Shown here one piece after another: positions 42,452-51,150 of a stretch of 64,000 nt of DNA (position 1 is its first letter; each line of letters starts with the position of its first letter). Position numbers and translations under genes: made by a program. This DNA comes from an uncultured Candidatus Saccharibacteria bacterium (GTDB lineage Bacteria; Patescibacteriota; Saccharimonadia; Saccharimonadales; Saccharimonadaceae): the NCBI GenBank assembly GCA_938036785.1, contig CALHWE010000017.1, forward strand, positions 1-64,000, read 5' to 3'. Below the pieces are notes generated by a model. It was not told the origin of the DNA and searched no databases. It saw only the letters and a list, made by a program, of their open reading frames with translations.

Positions 42452-43615
42452 GTGAAACCAGAGATGATATATTGCGACCACGCAGCGGCCACGCCGATGG
42501 ATGACCGTGTTTTGGCAGCGATGCAGCCTTACTTTGCAGAGCAGTTTTTTAACCCGTCTAGTCCTTATGCGCCGGCAGTAGCGGTGCGGCAGGCCTATCG
42601 CCAGGCAAAGCACCGTCTTGCGGTGGCGCTGGGCGGCAAGCCAGATGAGATTATTATGACGGCTGGTGCAACAGAGTCGATCAACCTCATGTTTGCTGGC
42701 GTACACGGCCATGTGGTAACGGCAAATATAGAGCACCATGCTGTGTTAGCAGCAGCGCACCAGCATGATGTAACAGTGGTGAAAGCGAACCCAAAGGGTG
42801 TGGTGATGCCCGAGGTGATTGCCCAGGCGATTCGTCCAGAGACGGTACTCGTCAGTATTGCTCTGGCTAACAATGAGCTGGGGACGATTCAGCCGTTGCG
42901 GGCAATTGCCGCAGTAGTAGCCCGTGAGCGCCAGCGACGACTCGAAGCGGGTGAACCAACGCCGCTCTACCTCCACAGTGATGCCTCGCAGGGGGCAGGT
43001 CAGCTCGATATTAATGTGGCGCGCCTTGGCGTGGATGCACTAACACTTAATGCGGGCAAGATATATGGTCCTAAGCAAGTTGGCCTCTTGTGGCTAGCTA
43101 GCCAAGTGCGGCTTGATCCGCTCATCGTTGGTGGCGGGCAAGAGCGTGGCCTACGCAGTGGGACAGAGAATGTGGCTGGTGCGGTCGGCTTTGCAACGGC
43201 ACTTGAATGTGCCCAAGCACATCGCAAATCCGAGGCGCAGCGCCTTGAACGTTTGCGTAATAGCATGCAGCAAACTCTGTGCGAGCATATCCCCACGGCA
43301 GTTGTCTCGGGTGATATGAAGCATCGCTTGGCGGGGCATCTGCACATCTCGTTCCTGGGGGTAGATGCCGAGCGGCTCGTTTTCTTACTTGAGCGCGATG
43401 GTGTGCTTGTGGCAACTGGCAGCGCCTGTGCGGCCAATAAGGGTTTGCGCAGCCATGTCCTCACCGCGATTGGCCTGCCGCCAGAGGTAGCCGACGGAAG
43501 TCTACGCATTAGCCTAGGACGGCTCTCGACCGAGGAGAATTGCCAGCGCGCGGCGCAGTGTATCATTGCAGCAGTGCAGCACGAACAGCAGCGGATGAAG
43601 GGAGCGCGGCGGTGA
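42452..43615 (+). CDS. Cysteine desulfurase (IscS/NifS family)
   Basis: A 387-residue PLP enzyme that takes sulfur from cysteine as a persulfide. It opens YCDHAAATPMDDRVL, has AGATESINL, ANIEHHAVL and HSDASQGAGQL, the PLP Lys203 in NAGKIYGPKQVG, and the active Cys326 in TGSACAANKG. It starts with GTG 7 nt after TATACT. It overlaps the DUF218 gene (GTGA), which overlaps mnmA, so its sulfur probably goes to MnmA for tRNA 2-thiouridine formation; that is the usual meaning of this pairing in Gram-positives. No iscU or sufB scaffold is present here. Confidence 0.93.
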   Translation: MKPEMIYCDHAAATPMDDRVLAAMQPYFAEQFFNPSSPYAPAVAVRQAYRQAKHRLAVALGGKPDEIIMTAGATESINLMFAGVHGHVVTANIEHHAVLAAAHQHDVTVVKANPKGVVMPEVIAQAIRPETVLVSIALANNELGTIQPLRAIAAVVARERQRRLEAGEPTPLYLHSDASQGAGQLDINVARLGVDALTLNAGKIYGPKQVGLLWLASQVRLDPLIVGGGQERGLRSGTENVAGAVGFATALECAQAHRKSEAQRLERLRNSMQQTLCEHIPTAVVSGDMKHRLAGHLHISFLGVDAERLVFLLERDGVLVATGSACAANKGLRSHVLTAIGLPPEVADGSLRISLGRLSTEENCQRAAQCIIAAVQHEQQRMKGARR

Positions 43616-44217
43616 AGTTATTACGCTGGCTTGCTGGGATATTTATCGCCCTGATGCTTCTCGTTTGGCTTGGTGGGCGCTGGCTGACGCGCGACGACCT
43701 TGCCACGTGCCAAGCAGCCCCGAGTAGTGCTGAGCAGTGCCAGGCTGCTGATGCTATTGTGGCAGTGAGTGGTGGCGATACCCAGGCCCGCACCGCCGAA
43801 GCGATTCGCCTCTACCAAAATGGATGGGCACGCTTCATCGTCTTCTCAGGTGCTGCTGCCGATAAGACCGGCCCCAGCAATGCCGAGGCAATGCGCCGCC
43901 AAGCTGTGGCGGCTGGTGTGCCCGATCGTGCCATCCTCACCGAGGAACTAAGCGAAACCACCCGCCAAAATGCCAAAAAAACTGGCCAACTCCTTCGCCA
44001 AAAGAATATTGACTCGATTATCCTCGTCACCAGTGCCTACCACTCGCGCCGCGTTGCACTGGAGTTTGGCCAGTATGTGCCGCATATTGCCATGCGCAGC
44101 CACCCTGTCGCTACCGACCGGCAGTGGTCAGACACCTGGTGGCTCACACCAAGTGGCTGGCAACTGACGATCGAAGAGCTGGTGAAGATTGGCTGGTTTA
44201 AGGCGGTGCAACCATGA
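43612..44217 (+). CDS. DUF218/YdcF-ElyC-like membrane protein
   Basis: A 201-residue protein with one N-terminal membrane helix (about 4-22) and a DUF218 domain outside it: DAIVAVSGGDTQARTAEAI, FIVFSGAA, ETTRQNAKK and ILVTSAYHSRRVALEF. Members such as ElyC and SanA affect peptidoglycan precursor or envelope metabolism; the enzymatic role is not settled. Starts with GTG inside the previous stop (GTGA) and overlaps mnmA by 4 nt. Its place between a desulfurase and mnmA is probably operon packing rather than shared pathway. Confidence 0.87.
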   Translation: MKLLRWLAGIFIALMLLVWLGGRWLTRDDLATCQAAPSSAEQCQAADAIVAVSGGDTQARTAEAIRLYQNGWARFIVFSGAAADKTGPSNAEAMRRQAVAAGVPDRAILTEELSETTRQNAKKTGQLLRQKNIDSIILVTSAYHSRRVALEFGQYVPHIAMRSHPVATDRQWSDTWWLTPSGWQLTIEELVKIGWFKAVQP

Positions 44218-45332
44218 CGCAGCGCGTCTTTGTCGGGATGAGTGGTGGGGTGGATAGTAGCCTCACCGCAGCGCTGCTGGTTGAGCAGGGCTACGACGTG
44301 ACCGGCGTGTATATGAAAAACTGGAGCCAAGACCTACCCGGCATGCAGTGCCCCTGGGCGGAAGACTTGGCCGATGCTAAGCGGGTCGCGGTGCAGCTGG
44401 GTATCGACTTTATCGTTTTTGATTTTGAGCACGACTACAAGCACAAGGTGGTAGACTACATGCTAGCTGAGTACCAAGCTGGGCGCACGCCTAACCCCGA
44501 TATTATGTGCAATCAAGAGATTAAGTTTCGGCTCTTTCTCGATACGGCGCGCGAGCGTGGGGCTGATCTCATTGCTACTGGCCATTATGCGCAGACCGGT
44601 GGCGCATGTGCAGAGGATGACAGCGCGGCGACCGGTCAGGAACATTCATTCCAGCCTGATCGCCTCTACCGCGCAACCGATGCAGCGAAAGACCAGACCT
44701 ACTTCCTCTACCGCGTGACGAGTGATGCACTCCAGCATACACTCTTCCCGCTTGGTGGCTATACCAAGCAGCAGGTGCGGCACATGGCTACTGAGCGTGG
44801 TCTCTGGACAGCGCGCAAGCAGGAATCGATGGGAGTGTGCTTTGTTGGTAATGTCGGCATGCGAGACTTCCTAAGTCAGTATGTATCCACTCGCCCGGGC
44901 GATATTATCGACAAGCAAACAGGGGCAGTGTTAGGCCAGCACGATGGTGCGATCTTTTACACCCTGGGTCAGCGCCATGGGCTGGATGTCGGCGGCGGCT
45001 TGCCCTATTACGTCGTCGGTAAGGACATGGCAGCGAATGTGGTATACGTGAGCCGTAATATGAATGATGAAGCAATGTGGCGTCATGATGTGTTGGTGGG
45101 TGATTTGCACTGGATTCATGGTGCACCAGCGGCGAGCGACCAGCTGACCGTCCGCCTGCGCCATCGTGGCCAGCTGAGGCCATGCACGTTGCAGTATGAT
45201 TCAGATCAGGCTCAAGCCACGCTCCACCTCAGTGACCCTGAGCGGGCCGTGGCAGCCGGCCAATCAGCCGTGATCTACCGCGGGGCAGAGTGTCTCGGCG
45301 GAGGGATTGTCGTCGATTCCATGGCTTTATAG
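44214..45332 (+). CDS. mnmA: tRNA-specific 2-thiouridylase MnmA
   Basis: A 372-residue enzyme that thiolates U34 of tRNA-Lys, -Glu and -Gln. The PP-loop GMSGGVDSSLTAALL (about 8-22) binds ATP. The two catalytic cysteines are present: Cys99 in NPDIMCNQEIKF and Cys209 in MGVCFVG. The segment TGHYAQ and the C-terminal beta barrel (KDMAANVVYVSRN, VRLRHRGQLRPC) complete the family layout. The upstream desulfurase supplies the persulfide sulfur. It ends the operon. Confidence 0.95.
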   Translation: MTQRVFVGMSGGVDSSLTAALLVEQGYDVTGVYMKNWSQDLPGMQCPWAEDLADAKRVAVQLGIDFIVFDFEHDYKHKVVDYMLAEYQAGRTPNPDIMCNQEIKFRLFLDTARERGADLIATGHYAQTGGACAEDDSAATGQEHSFQPDRLYRATDAAKDQTYFLYRVTSDALQHTLFPLGGYTKQQVRHMATERGLWTARKQESMGVCFVGNVGMRDFLSQYVSTRPGDIIDKQTGAVLGQHDGAIFYTLGQRHGLDVGGGLPYYVVGKDMAANVVYVSRNMNDEAMWRHDVLVGDLHWIHGAPAASDQLTVRLRHRGQLRPCTLQYDSDQAQATLHLSDPERAVAAGQSAVIYRGAECLGGGIVVDSMAL

Positions 45333-45446
45333 CTGCTTTATTACCTCAATAATGAGCGAAAACAGAGAGGCTATTCTGCAAGGCATGTATTCTCCCTTTA
45401 AGTATCAGGAAATATGTCGTCGCACGACCATTCAGAAGTAACTCTG

Positions 45447-45476
45447 TTGACAACCCAAACGGCAGTTTCGTATACT
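45447..45476 (+). promoter_or_regulatory. Strong consensus promoter of the surface protein gene
   Basis: TTGACA (45447-45452), 18-bp spacer, TATACT (45471-45476). Unlike most operon heads here it gives a normal leader (about 26 nt) with an AAGGGGG site before the ATG at 45509. The best -35/-10 pair in the window, suggesting high expression. Confidence 0.75.
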
Positions 45477-45508
45477 GACACTTATAGACAACCATAAGGG
45501 GGATTATT

Positions 45509-46621
45509 ATGAGGGTAAAACACACTCACTCTCGGATGAGAGTTATTGCTGCGACGGCAGTCGTCGTTGGTGGGATTGGGCTTGTGGGGCCGCAGCTTGT
45601 GGCGCATCAGGCGTATGCTGATGCTGACACTACCGCACCAGTCTTTACGCCAGCCAAGCCAGAGAAGCTCGTGGCGCGAGCAGGCCGCTCGATTGCCGAT
45701 GCTGTGCGTACTGTGGCAGTGAATGATGGGGCAGACGGAACAGGTGTTAATAGCGATGGCGTGGTTATCGACGCAAAAAACCTTGACCTTGCAAACCCAA
45801 AACCAGGCACATATACAATCACTTACCGTGCGGTCGATAATGCTAATAATAAAGCAGAGGTGACACGCGAGGTAGAGGTCACAACTACTGAAAAGCTCGA
45901 AGCGAAGCTAGCTGAGCCGATGGTGCTGGATGGCTACAGCCCACACACCAGGGCGGAGGCAATATCCAAACAGGTTATTGCCCGTGCCGTGGTGGCTGAT
46001 GAGACATCTCCTCAGGCTGTGATCGACAAAGCATTGCAAGAGCTTCAGCAAGCAATCGATGACCTCCGCGTCGACCACACCGACTACGACAAAGCCAAGC
46101 AAGAACTTGCTGCTGCGCCAGCCTATGTTGCAGCAGACAAAGACGTTGCGGCAGCAGCGACAGAGGCAGATCGCCTCGCAAATCTCAAAGCAACCACAAC
46201 GCCAGAACTTGCCAAAGCAACGAAGGCGCTCACCACTGCTATAGCCACAGCCATCCAGGAGGATCAAGCACGCCAAAAGACAGCCACGCAAGCCGTTGAT
46301 GCACTCGAAGCTAAGCCGGATCTTGCATTGCTTGCAACAACCCAAGCAGTAGTCGATACTGTCAAAGATAATGCAGTCAAGGCGGCACTGCAGCGGCGGG
46401 TTGATGCAATCCGCACTGCGCTGCGACCACAACAACCACCGCAAGCTGTCGCCGCACCAAAGACGGTAGCCCACACGCCCGAGCAGGCGCATCCTATAGC
46501 AGCTGCGCTTGCCGACACTGGTGCCAACCTCTGGCTCCTCGGCGGGGCAGGGACTGCTCTCATTGGTGGGGCAATTGGCCTGTGGCGTCATCGCAACAAG
46601 CTTTTCAAACGTGAGAAATAA
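45509..46621 (+). CDS. Secreted surface protein with LAXTG-like wall anchor
   Basis: A 370-residue exported protein. A signal peptide (about 1-37, ending near HQAYADADT) is followed by an Ig-like DUF5011/HYR-type domain (about 38-130: TTAPVFTPAKPEKLVARAG, GTYTITYRAVDNANNKAEVT), then a long helical region (about 130-310) and a Pro/Gln linker. The C-terminus has LADTG at 334-338, a hydrophobic helix and the basic tail WRHRNKLFKREK, which is the layout of a sortase substrate; LAXTG is the actinobacterial class E form. No sortase lies in the window. A strong promoter and terminator make it a single highly expressed gene. Confidence 0.85.
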   Translation: MRVKHTHSRMRVIAATAVVVGGIGLVGPQLVAHQAYADADTTAPVFTPAKPEKLVARAGRSIADAVRTVAVNDGADGTGVNSDGVVIDAKNLDLANPKPGTYTITYRAVDNANNKAEVTREVEVTTTEKLEAKLAEPMVLDGYSPHTRAEAISKQVIARAVVADETSPQAVIDKALQELQQAIDDLRVDHTDYDKAKQELAAAPAYVAADKDVAAAATEADRLANLKATTTPELAKATKALTTAIATAIQEDQARQKTATQAVDALEAKPDLALLATTQAVVDTVKDNAVKAALQRRVDAIRTALRPQQPPQAVAAPKTVAHTPEQAHPIAAALADTGANLWLLGGAGTALIGGAIGLWRHRNKLFKREK

Positions 46622-46633
46622 GTACGATCGCGC

Positions 46634-46663
46634 AAAAATCGGCTCTTGAATGAGTCGATTTTT
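46634..46663 (+). terminator. Terminator of the surface protein gene
   Basis: AAAAATCG-g-CTC / GAG-t-CGATTTTT hairpin with a T run at its 3' arm; the A-rich 5' arm makes it symmetrical. Confidence 0.8.
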
Positions 46664-46842
46664 GTATGTGGGCGTTCGCATTGATGATGTTCTTTTTGTG
46701 ATGCGAAAAACTTCTCAACGCCATTACGCTATACATGCTCGGGAATAGTCTAAGAAGTGACTCGGTGTGATGATGAGGTCGCGCCAAAACGTGAGGTAAG
46801 CGTGGAATACCACCAAAGATGCACGAGGTAGTGCGTCCGTGC

Positions 46843-46848
46843 TATAAT
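46843..46848 (+). promoter_or_regulatory. -10 box of alaS, leaderless configuration
   Basis: TATAAT with 7 nt (ACCCCCT) to the ATG at 46856; nearly identical to the metG start region (ACCCCT). Confidence 0.65.
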
Positions 46849-46855
46849 ACCCCCT

Positions 46856-48739
46856 ATGAATGCTCAAGATACCCGCAACAAATACCTCGAATTTTATGCC
46901 AAGCAGCAGCACGCCATTATCAAGCGGGCCCCGCTCATCCTAACCGACGACCCGACGACACTCTTTACTGGTGCGGGCATGCAGCCGATGATCCCATATC
47001 TGCTGGGTGAGACACACCCACAGGGCAAGCGCATCGCCGACTCGCAGACCTGCCTGCGCGCCCAAGATATCGACGATATTGGCGATAATCGCCACACCAC
47101 CTTCTTCGAGATGCTCGGTAACTGGAGCTTGGGCGACTACTTCAAGAAAGAGCAGATTACTTGGATGTGGACATTCCTCACTGAGGAGGTGGGGCTCGAC
47201 CCAAATCGCCTGTATGTGACGTGTTTCATTGGTGCGCCTGAGTACAACATTGCCAAAGACACCGAAGCAGCCGAGCTGTGGCGGCAGAAATTTGCCGAAA
47301 AAGGGATTGAAGCCAAGAGTGCCGACATCGGCAGCGAAGAGCGCGGCGCGGCCCGTGGTATCCGGCCAGGTGAGCGCATCTTCTACTACGACGGCAGTAA
47401 AAACTGGTGGAGTCGCAACGGCGGGCCCGAGACGACGCCAGTCGGTGACCCATGCGGGCCCGACAGCGAGATGTTTTATGAGTTTGACTTCATCGAGCAT
47501 GATCCAAAATTTGGTGAGCACTGCCACCCTAACTGTGACTGTGGGCGCTTCATGGAGATCGGCAACAACGTCTTTATGGCATACAAGAAGGTAGCCGAGG
47601 GACAGTTTGTTCCACTAGATAAGCCGAATATCGACCACGGCTCCGGTCTGGAACGCATTGCGGCTGCGGCCAATAACGACCCTGATGTCTTTAAGATTAG
47701 CCTGATGTGGCCTATTATCAGCAAGCTTGAGCAGCTTAGTGGCAAGAGCTACACCTCGCATACCGAGAGTATGCGGGTGATTGCTGACCACCTGCGAGCG
47801 GCCACCTTCATGGCGGTGGATGGCTGCATCCCGAGCAACAAGGAGCAGGGCTATGTGATGCGTCGCCTCTTACGACGGGCTATCCGCTACAGCTTCGACC
47901 TTGGCATTGAGCAGAATTTTCTTGAAGCAGTGGTGCCGGTGATTGCCGACCTATATGAGGCAGACTTCCCAGAGGTCAAAGCAGCGCGCGAACAGATCAT
48001 CGCCGTGCTCGTCAAGGAAGAAAAAGCCTTCCGGCAAACGCTCCGCAAGGGGCTCAAACAGATGCAGCAGTATGGAGCAGATGGCCTGACTGGCGCGGAG
48101 TTATTCACGCTATATGATACCTTTGGCTTCCCGGTAGAGCTCAGTACAGAGGAGGCATACAAGCAGGGGATTTCGCTCTCTGAGGACTGGCGAGCAGAAT
48201 TTGACGCCAAAATGGCCGAGCAGCGCCAGCGCTCCAAGACGGCACGCAAGGGGCAATTTAGCGGTGGGCTAGAGGGTCATGACCCGATTCACCTCAAGTA
48301 TCACACGGCAACGCACCTACTGGGTGCAGCGCTGCGCACGGTATTGAAAGCACCAGATTTGCAGCAGCATGGCAGCAACATCACCGCTCAGCGCCTGCGC
48401 TTCGACTTCAATCACGACAAGCTCACCCCAGAGGAAAAGCAAGCGGTGGAAGACCAGGTTAATGCTTGGATCGAGGCAGACTTGCCGGTTAGCTTTGCCG
48501 TGTACCCAACCGATGAAGCACTGAAGCTCGGTGCAATCGGTGCCTTTGGCGAACGCTACGGCGACACCGTCAAGGTCTATTCCATTGGCGAAGGTGATGA
48601 GCGCGTGAGCTTCGAAGTGTGCGGGGGCCCACACGTCGAGCACACTGGTGTCTTGGCCGAAGGTGGTAAGCGTTTCAAAATCACTAAGGAAGAGTCGAGC
48701 TCGGCCGGTATCCGCCGGATCAAAGCGGTTTTGCGGTAG
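46856..48739 (+). CDS. alaS: Alanyl-tRNA synthetase, short form without C-Ala domain
   Basis: A 627-residue class II synthetase. The catalytic domain opens RNKYLEFYAKQQHAII and holds FTGAGMQPMIPYLLGE, RHTTFFEMLGNWSLGDYFK and the motif 3 region GSGLERIAAA. A Cys/His cluster (HCHPNCDCGRF) may bind zinc. The tRNA-recognition helices follow, and the editing domain keeps HTATH (His483, His487) and CGGPH (Cys589, His593), the four zinc ligands. It stops right after the SAD motif KITKEESSSAGIRRIKAVLR, so the DHHA1/C-Ala domain of usual 850-880-residue AlaRS is absent. Stand-alone gene with a strong terminator. Confidence 0.93.
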   Translation: MNAQDTRNKYLEFYAKQQHAIIKRAPLILTDDPTTLFTGAGMQPMIPYLLGETHPQGKRIADSQTCLRAQDIDDIGDNRHTTFFEMLGNWSLGDYFKKEQITWMWTFLTEEVGLDPNRLYVTCFIGAPEYNIAKDTEAAELWRQKFAEKGIEAKSADIGSEERGAARGIRPGERIFYYDGSKNWWSRNGGPETTPVGDPCGPDSEMFYEFDFIEHDPKFGEHCHPNCDCGRFMEIGNNVFMAYKKVAEGQFVPLDKPNIDHGSGLERIAAAANNDPDVFKISLMWPIISKLEQLSGKSYTSHTESMRVIADHLRAATFMAVDGCIPSNKEQGYVMRRLLRRAIRYSFDLGIEQNFLEAVVPVIADLYEADFPEVKAAREQIIAVLVKEEKAFRQTLRKGLKQMQQYGADGLTGAELFTLYDTFGFPVELSTEEAYKQGISLSEDWRAEFDAKMAEQRQRSKTARKGQFSGGLEGHDPIHLKYHTATHLLGAALRTVLKAPDLQQHGSNITAQRLRFDFNHDKLTPEEKQAVEDQVNAWIEADLPVSFAVYPTDEALKLGAIGAFGERYGDTVKVYSIGEGDERVSFEVCGGPHVEHTGVLAEGGKRFKITKEESSSAGIRRIKAVLR

Positions 48740-48770
48740 CGCTGCTAGTAGATAACCAGGAATAAACAAT

Positions 48771-48800
48771 ACAACACCAGTAACATATTACTGGTGTTGT
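48771..48800. terminator. Bidirectional hairpin between alaS and the convergent gene
   Basis: Thirteen-bp perfect stem ACAACACCAGTAA / TTACTGGTGTTGT around a CATA loop. Confidence 0.75.
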
Positions 48801-48850
48801 TGTGTTGGCATTAATAACACCTACAAGGGCACAGAAGAGAGGGCGTGACC

Positions 48851-49693
48851 CTACTGGAGAGCGCAGCGCTCAGCAACCATATCCTCTGTTAGCTGGGCGA
48901 TAGTGTTGCTTAGCCCTGCGACGTCTGGCTCAACATATGTACGGCGACGCTGCGAGGTTGTTTCGTTATGATCATAAAAGCAGGCAAGTGTGGTATATTC
49001 TAAGTCATCACTGGTAATACGGCAAGTCACTGGTGCGTCGAGCTCATCACAGCTGTAGGGTATTTTTAGATTTGCTGTAATGCCCATAGCAAGCTGACCA
49101 AGCCGACGTATTGTCAGTGCAAGACGCACACCAGACCACTGTTCGCCTTTGAGAATAATATCATTATAGCAGTAGGTCGCATCGCGGCGAACTTGCTCAG
49201 GATTAACCGTAGGGAGGACTGCTTCGTCAAGAAGAGTCTGGAGGTCGGCAGCGGTTGTGCCGCGGTTGGTTGCATACCATCTAAATAGCTCCGAATCATG
49301 GTCAAGCGGGCGCGAGCGGTCGAGCAGGCGTGCCACGTGGTTGTGAGTGATAGGCATCTGGCTGAGGTCGGTCCGGCTATACCAGTATTGCCGATTATCC
49401 GCCAGTGTTAGTGCAAAAGAATGATGCTTATCGGGGTCGGCAAAGGCGAGCTGGCCAGCGGTCAGGCCAGTGGCATCAGCTGTGAGGTCAACGGCCAATG
49501 TACCACCTTCGTTATAGCGCCCAAAGGGAGCTTGGTAGGCTATCGTTGTTTCGTCGGGCATGGCATGGTGCGCTTCAAGCGCTGCAATAGTTTTGTACAG
49601 GTGGCGGCCAAGCAGGGTGAGCTCGGTTGGCTCGTAGTTCTCAAGTGGAAAGATGCCGATAGGGACGGAATCGACTGGCTCGCGGTTAGTCAT
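48851..49693 (-). CDS. Hypothetical protein
   Basis: A 280-residue soluble protein with no family that I recognise. It contains RDATYCYNDIILKGEQWSGVRLALTIRRLGQLAMG in the C-terminal half and several Tyr/Thr/Arg-rich strands (RQYWYSRTDLSQMP, LDRSRPLDHDSELFRWY), suggesting a mixed alpha/beta fold. The ATG lies 9 nt after TACAAT on the minus strand, a leaderless arrangement. It ends at a 13-bp hairpin shared with alaS. It is a single gene, divergent from the FtsA-like operon. Confidence 0.7.
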   Translation of the reverse strand: MTNREPVDSVPIGIFPLENYEPTELTLLGRHLYKTIAALEAHHAMPDETTIAYQAPFGRYNEGGTLAVDLTADATGLTAGQLAFADPDKHHSFALTLADNRQYWYSRTDLSQMPITHNHVARLLDRSRPLDHDSELFRWYATNRGTTAADLQTLLDEAVLPTVNPEQVRRDATYCYNDIILKGEQWSGVRLALTIRRLGQLAMGITANLKIPYSCDELDAPVTCRITSDDLEYTTLACFYDHNETTSQRRRTYVEPDVAGLSNTIAQLTEDMVAERCALQ

Positions 49694-49702
49694 AGTGGGC
49701 GT

Positions 49703-49708
49703 ATTGTA
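49703..49708 (-). promoter_or_regulatory. -10 box of the 48851-49693 gene, leaderless configuration
   Basis: TACAAT on the minus strand, 9 nt before the ATG at 49693. Confidence 0.5.
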
Positions 49709-49871
49709 CAGTGGTTACCTCTGTTTTGTCAAGGAGGTGCTACCACTGTATGATGTTTCTGCAATGTTTCTCAATAACGATGCTTGCAGTGCTCGGTACA
49801 AAATGAATCATTTCATCATAAATTCGCCAATAATCACCGTTTAGGGCTAGCAGGCAGGCCTGTATATGGTA

Positions 49872-49877
49872 TATAAT
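49872..49877 (+). promoter_or_regulatory. -10 box of the FtsA-like operon, leaderless configuration
   Basis: TATAAT, then AGAG ATG ATT ATG. The first ATG (49882) is only 4 nt away and would precede the expected transcript start; the second (49888) is 10 nt away. Confidence 0.6.
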
Positions 49878-49887
49878 AGAGATGATT

Positions 49888-51150
49888 ATGGTTTTCGATC
49901 GATTTCTTACCCGAGCAGATAACAGCGCTAGCGAATGCCTGGTTGGTCTTGATATTGGGACAGAGTACGTCAAGGCGCTGCTTGCTCGGGTTAATGGTGA
50001 GGAGATTGAGATCATTGGTGTGGGGCGCAAACACCAAGACCGCAGCGATATGCACTCTGGTGCGATTGCCGACATTGCCGCAGTCGTGCGCAACTGCGAA
50101 GATGCTCTGGCCCAAGCCGAGTCTGAGGCTGGCATACAGGCGCGCCGTGCAGTGATTGGCATTGCTGGCGAGCTTGTGAAGGGTGTGACAAATACCATTC
50201 GCTACCGTCGTCCGCAGCCCGATCGCCCACTAGATGAGACCGAGATGGAATTCATCATCGAGAAGGTGCAAGACCGAGCTGCCATCAAGGCGCAGCGGCA
50301 GATCGCTCTCGAGACGGGTAACCAAGACGTAGAGGTAAAGCTCGTCAACTCTGCACTCGTCAGCATTCACATTGATGGTTACAAGGTCAGCAACCCAATT
50401 AGCTTCCAAGGTAAGGACGTAGCGGTGCAGATCTACACTGCTTTTGCTCCTATGGTGCACATTGGTGCGCTTGAGCGCGTGGCTGATGAGCTAGCGCTCG
50501 ATCTCGTGGCAGTAGCAGCCGAGCCCTTTGCGGTAAGCCGGAGCGTACTAGGTACAGATGCGAATAGCTCATTTACGGCTATTCTTGCCGATGTTGGTGG
50601 CGGCACAACAGACATTGCAGTAGTAAATGATGGTGGCGTGGAAGGGACGCGGATGTTTGGTATTGGTGGACGCAGCTTTACCAATACGATTGCCAACGAG
50701 TGTGCCATTAGCTACAACGAGGCTGAGAAGCTTAAGGTTGCGACTAATCACGAGCAGATGAAACAAGAGCTTAAGCAGCATTTTGATACCGCAATTGATA
50801 AAACCCTCGATGTCTGGCTAGCAGGAGTCGATCTTGCTCTGAGCGAATTTAGCTCGGTTGACCACTTGCCTAATCGTATCTTGCTCTGCGGTGGTGGAGC
50901 GAGCCTCAAGCCACTAGTCAAAGCCCTCGAGACGCGCGATTGGTATACCGACCTCCCCTTTACACGCCGGCCAGTGGTGCAGCATATTAAGCCCAGTGAC
51001 GTCTCGGGCGTGGTCGACCTGACGAACAAGGTCAGCGACCACTCATTTATCACCGCGATGGGCCTCCTGCGCGTGGGCTACGATACGATGATTGGGGCAA
51101 GCGAAACAGAAACACTACGCAATAAATTGAATAAAATGTTGAGGATCTAA
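49888..51150 (+). CDS. FtsA-like actin-fold ATPase (cell division/PilM type)
   Basis: A 420-residue protein of the actin superfamily. CLVGLDIGTEYVKALL near the N-terminus is the phosphate-1 loop, an SHS2-like 1C domain follows (VIGIAGELVKGVTNTI), LADVGGGTTDIAVVNDGG (about 228-245) is phosphate-2, and ILLCGGGASLKPLVKAL the adenosine loop. Its FtsA-like C-terminal membrane helix appears as ETLRNKLNKMLRI. In CPR genomes such a gene commonly precedes the membrane protein found next, so it may act in envelope or pilus assembly rather than as classical FtsA; no ftsZ is nearby. The next gene's ATG follows its stop directly. Confidence 0.85.
   Translation: MVFDRFLTRADNSASECLVGLDIGTEYVKALLARVNGEEIEIIGVGRKHQDRSDMHSGAIADIAAVVRNCEDALAQAESEAGIQARRAVIGIAGELVKGVTNTIRYRRPQPDRPLDETEMEFIIEKVQDRAAIKAQRQIALETGNQDVEVKLVNSALVSIHIDGYKVSNPISFQGKDVAVQIYTAFAPMVHIGALERVADELALDLVAVAAEPFAVSRSVLGTDANSSFTAILADVGGGTTDIAVVNDGGVEGTRMFGIGGRSFTNTIANECAISYNEAEKLKVATNHEQMKQELKQHFDTAIDKTLDVWLAGVDLALSEFSSVDHLPNRILLCGGGASLKPLVKALETRDWYTDLPFTRRPVVQHIKPSDVSGVVDLTNKVSDHSFITAMGLLRVGYDTMIGASETETLRNKLNKMLRI

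Noticed and set aside
45908..46681. 257-codon minus-strand ORF opposite the surface protein
   Set aside because: A Cys/Leu/Arg-rich shadow of the Ala/Asp/Thr-rich plus-strand gene.
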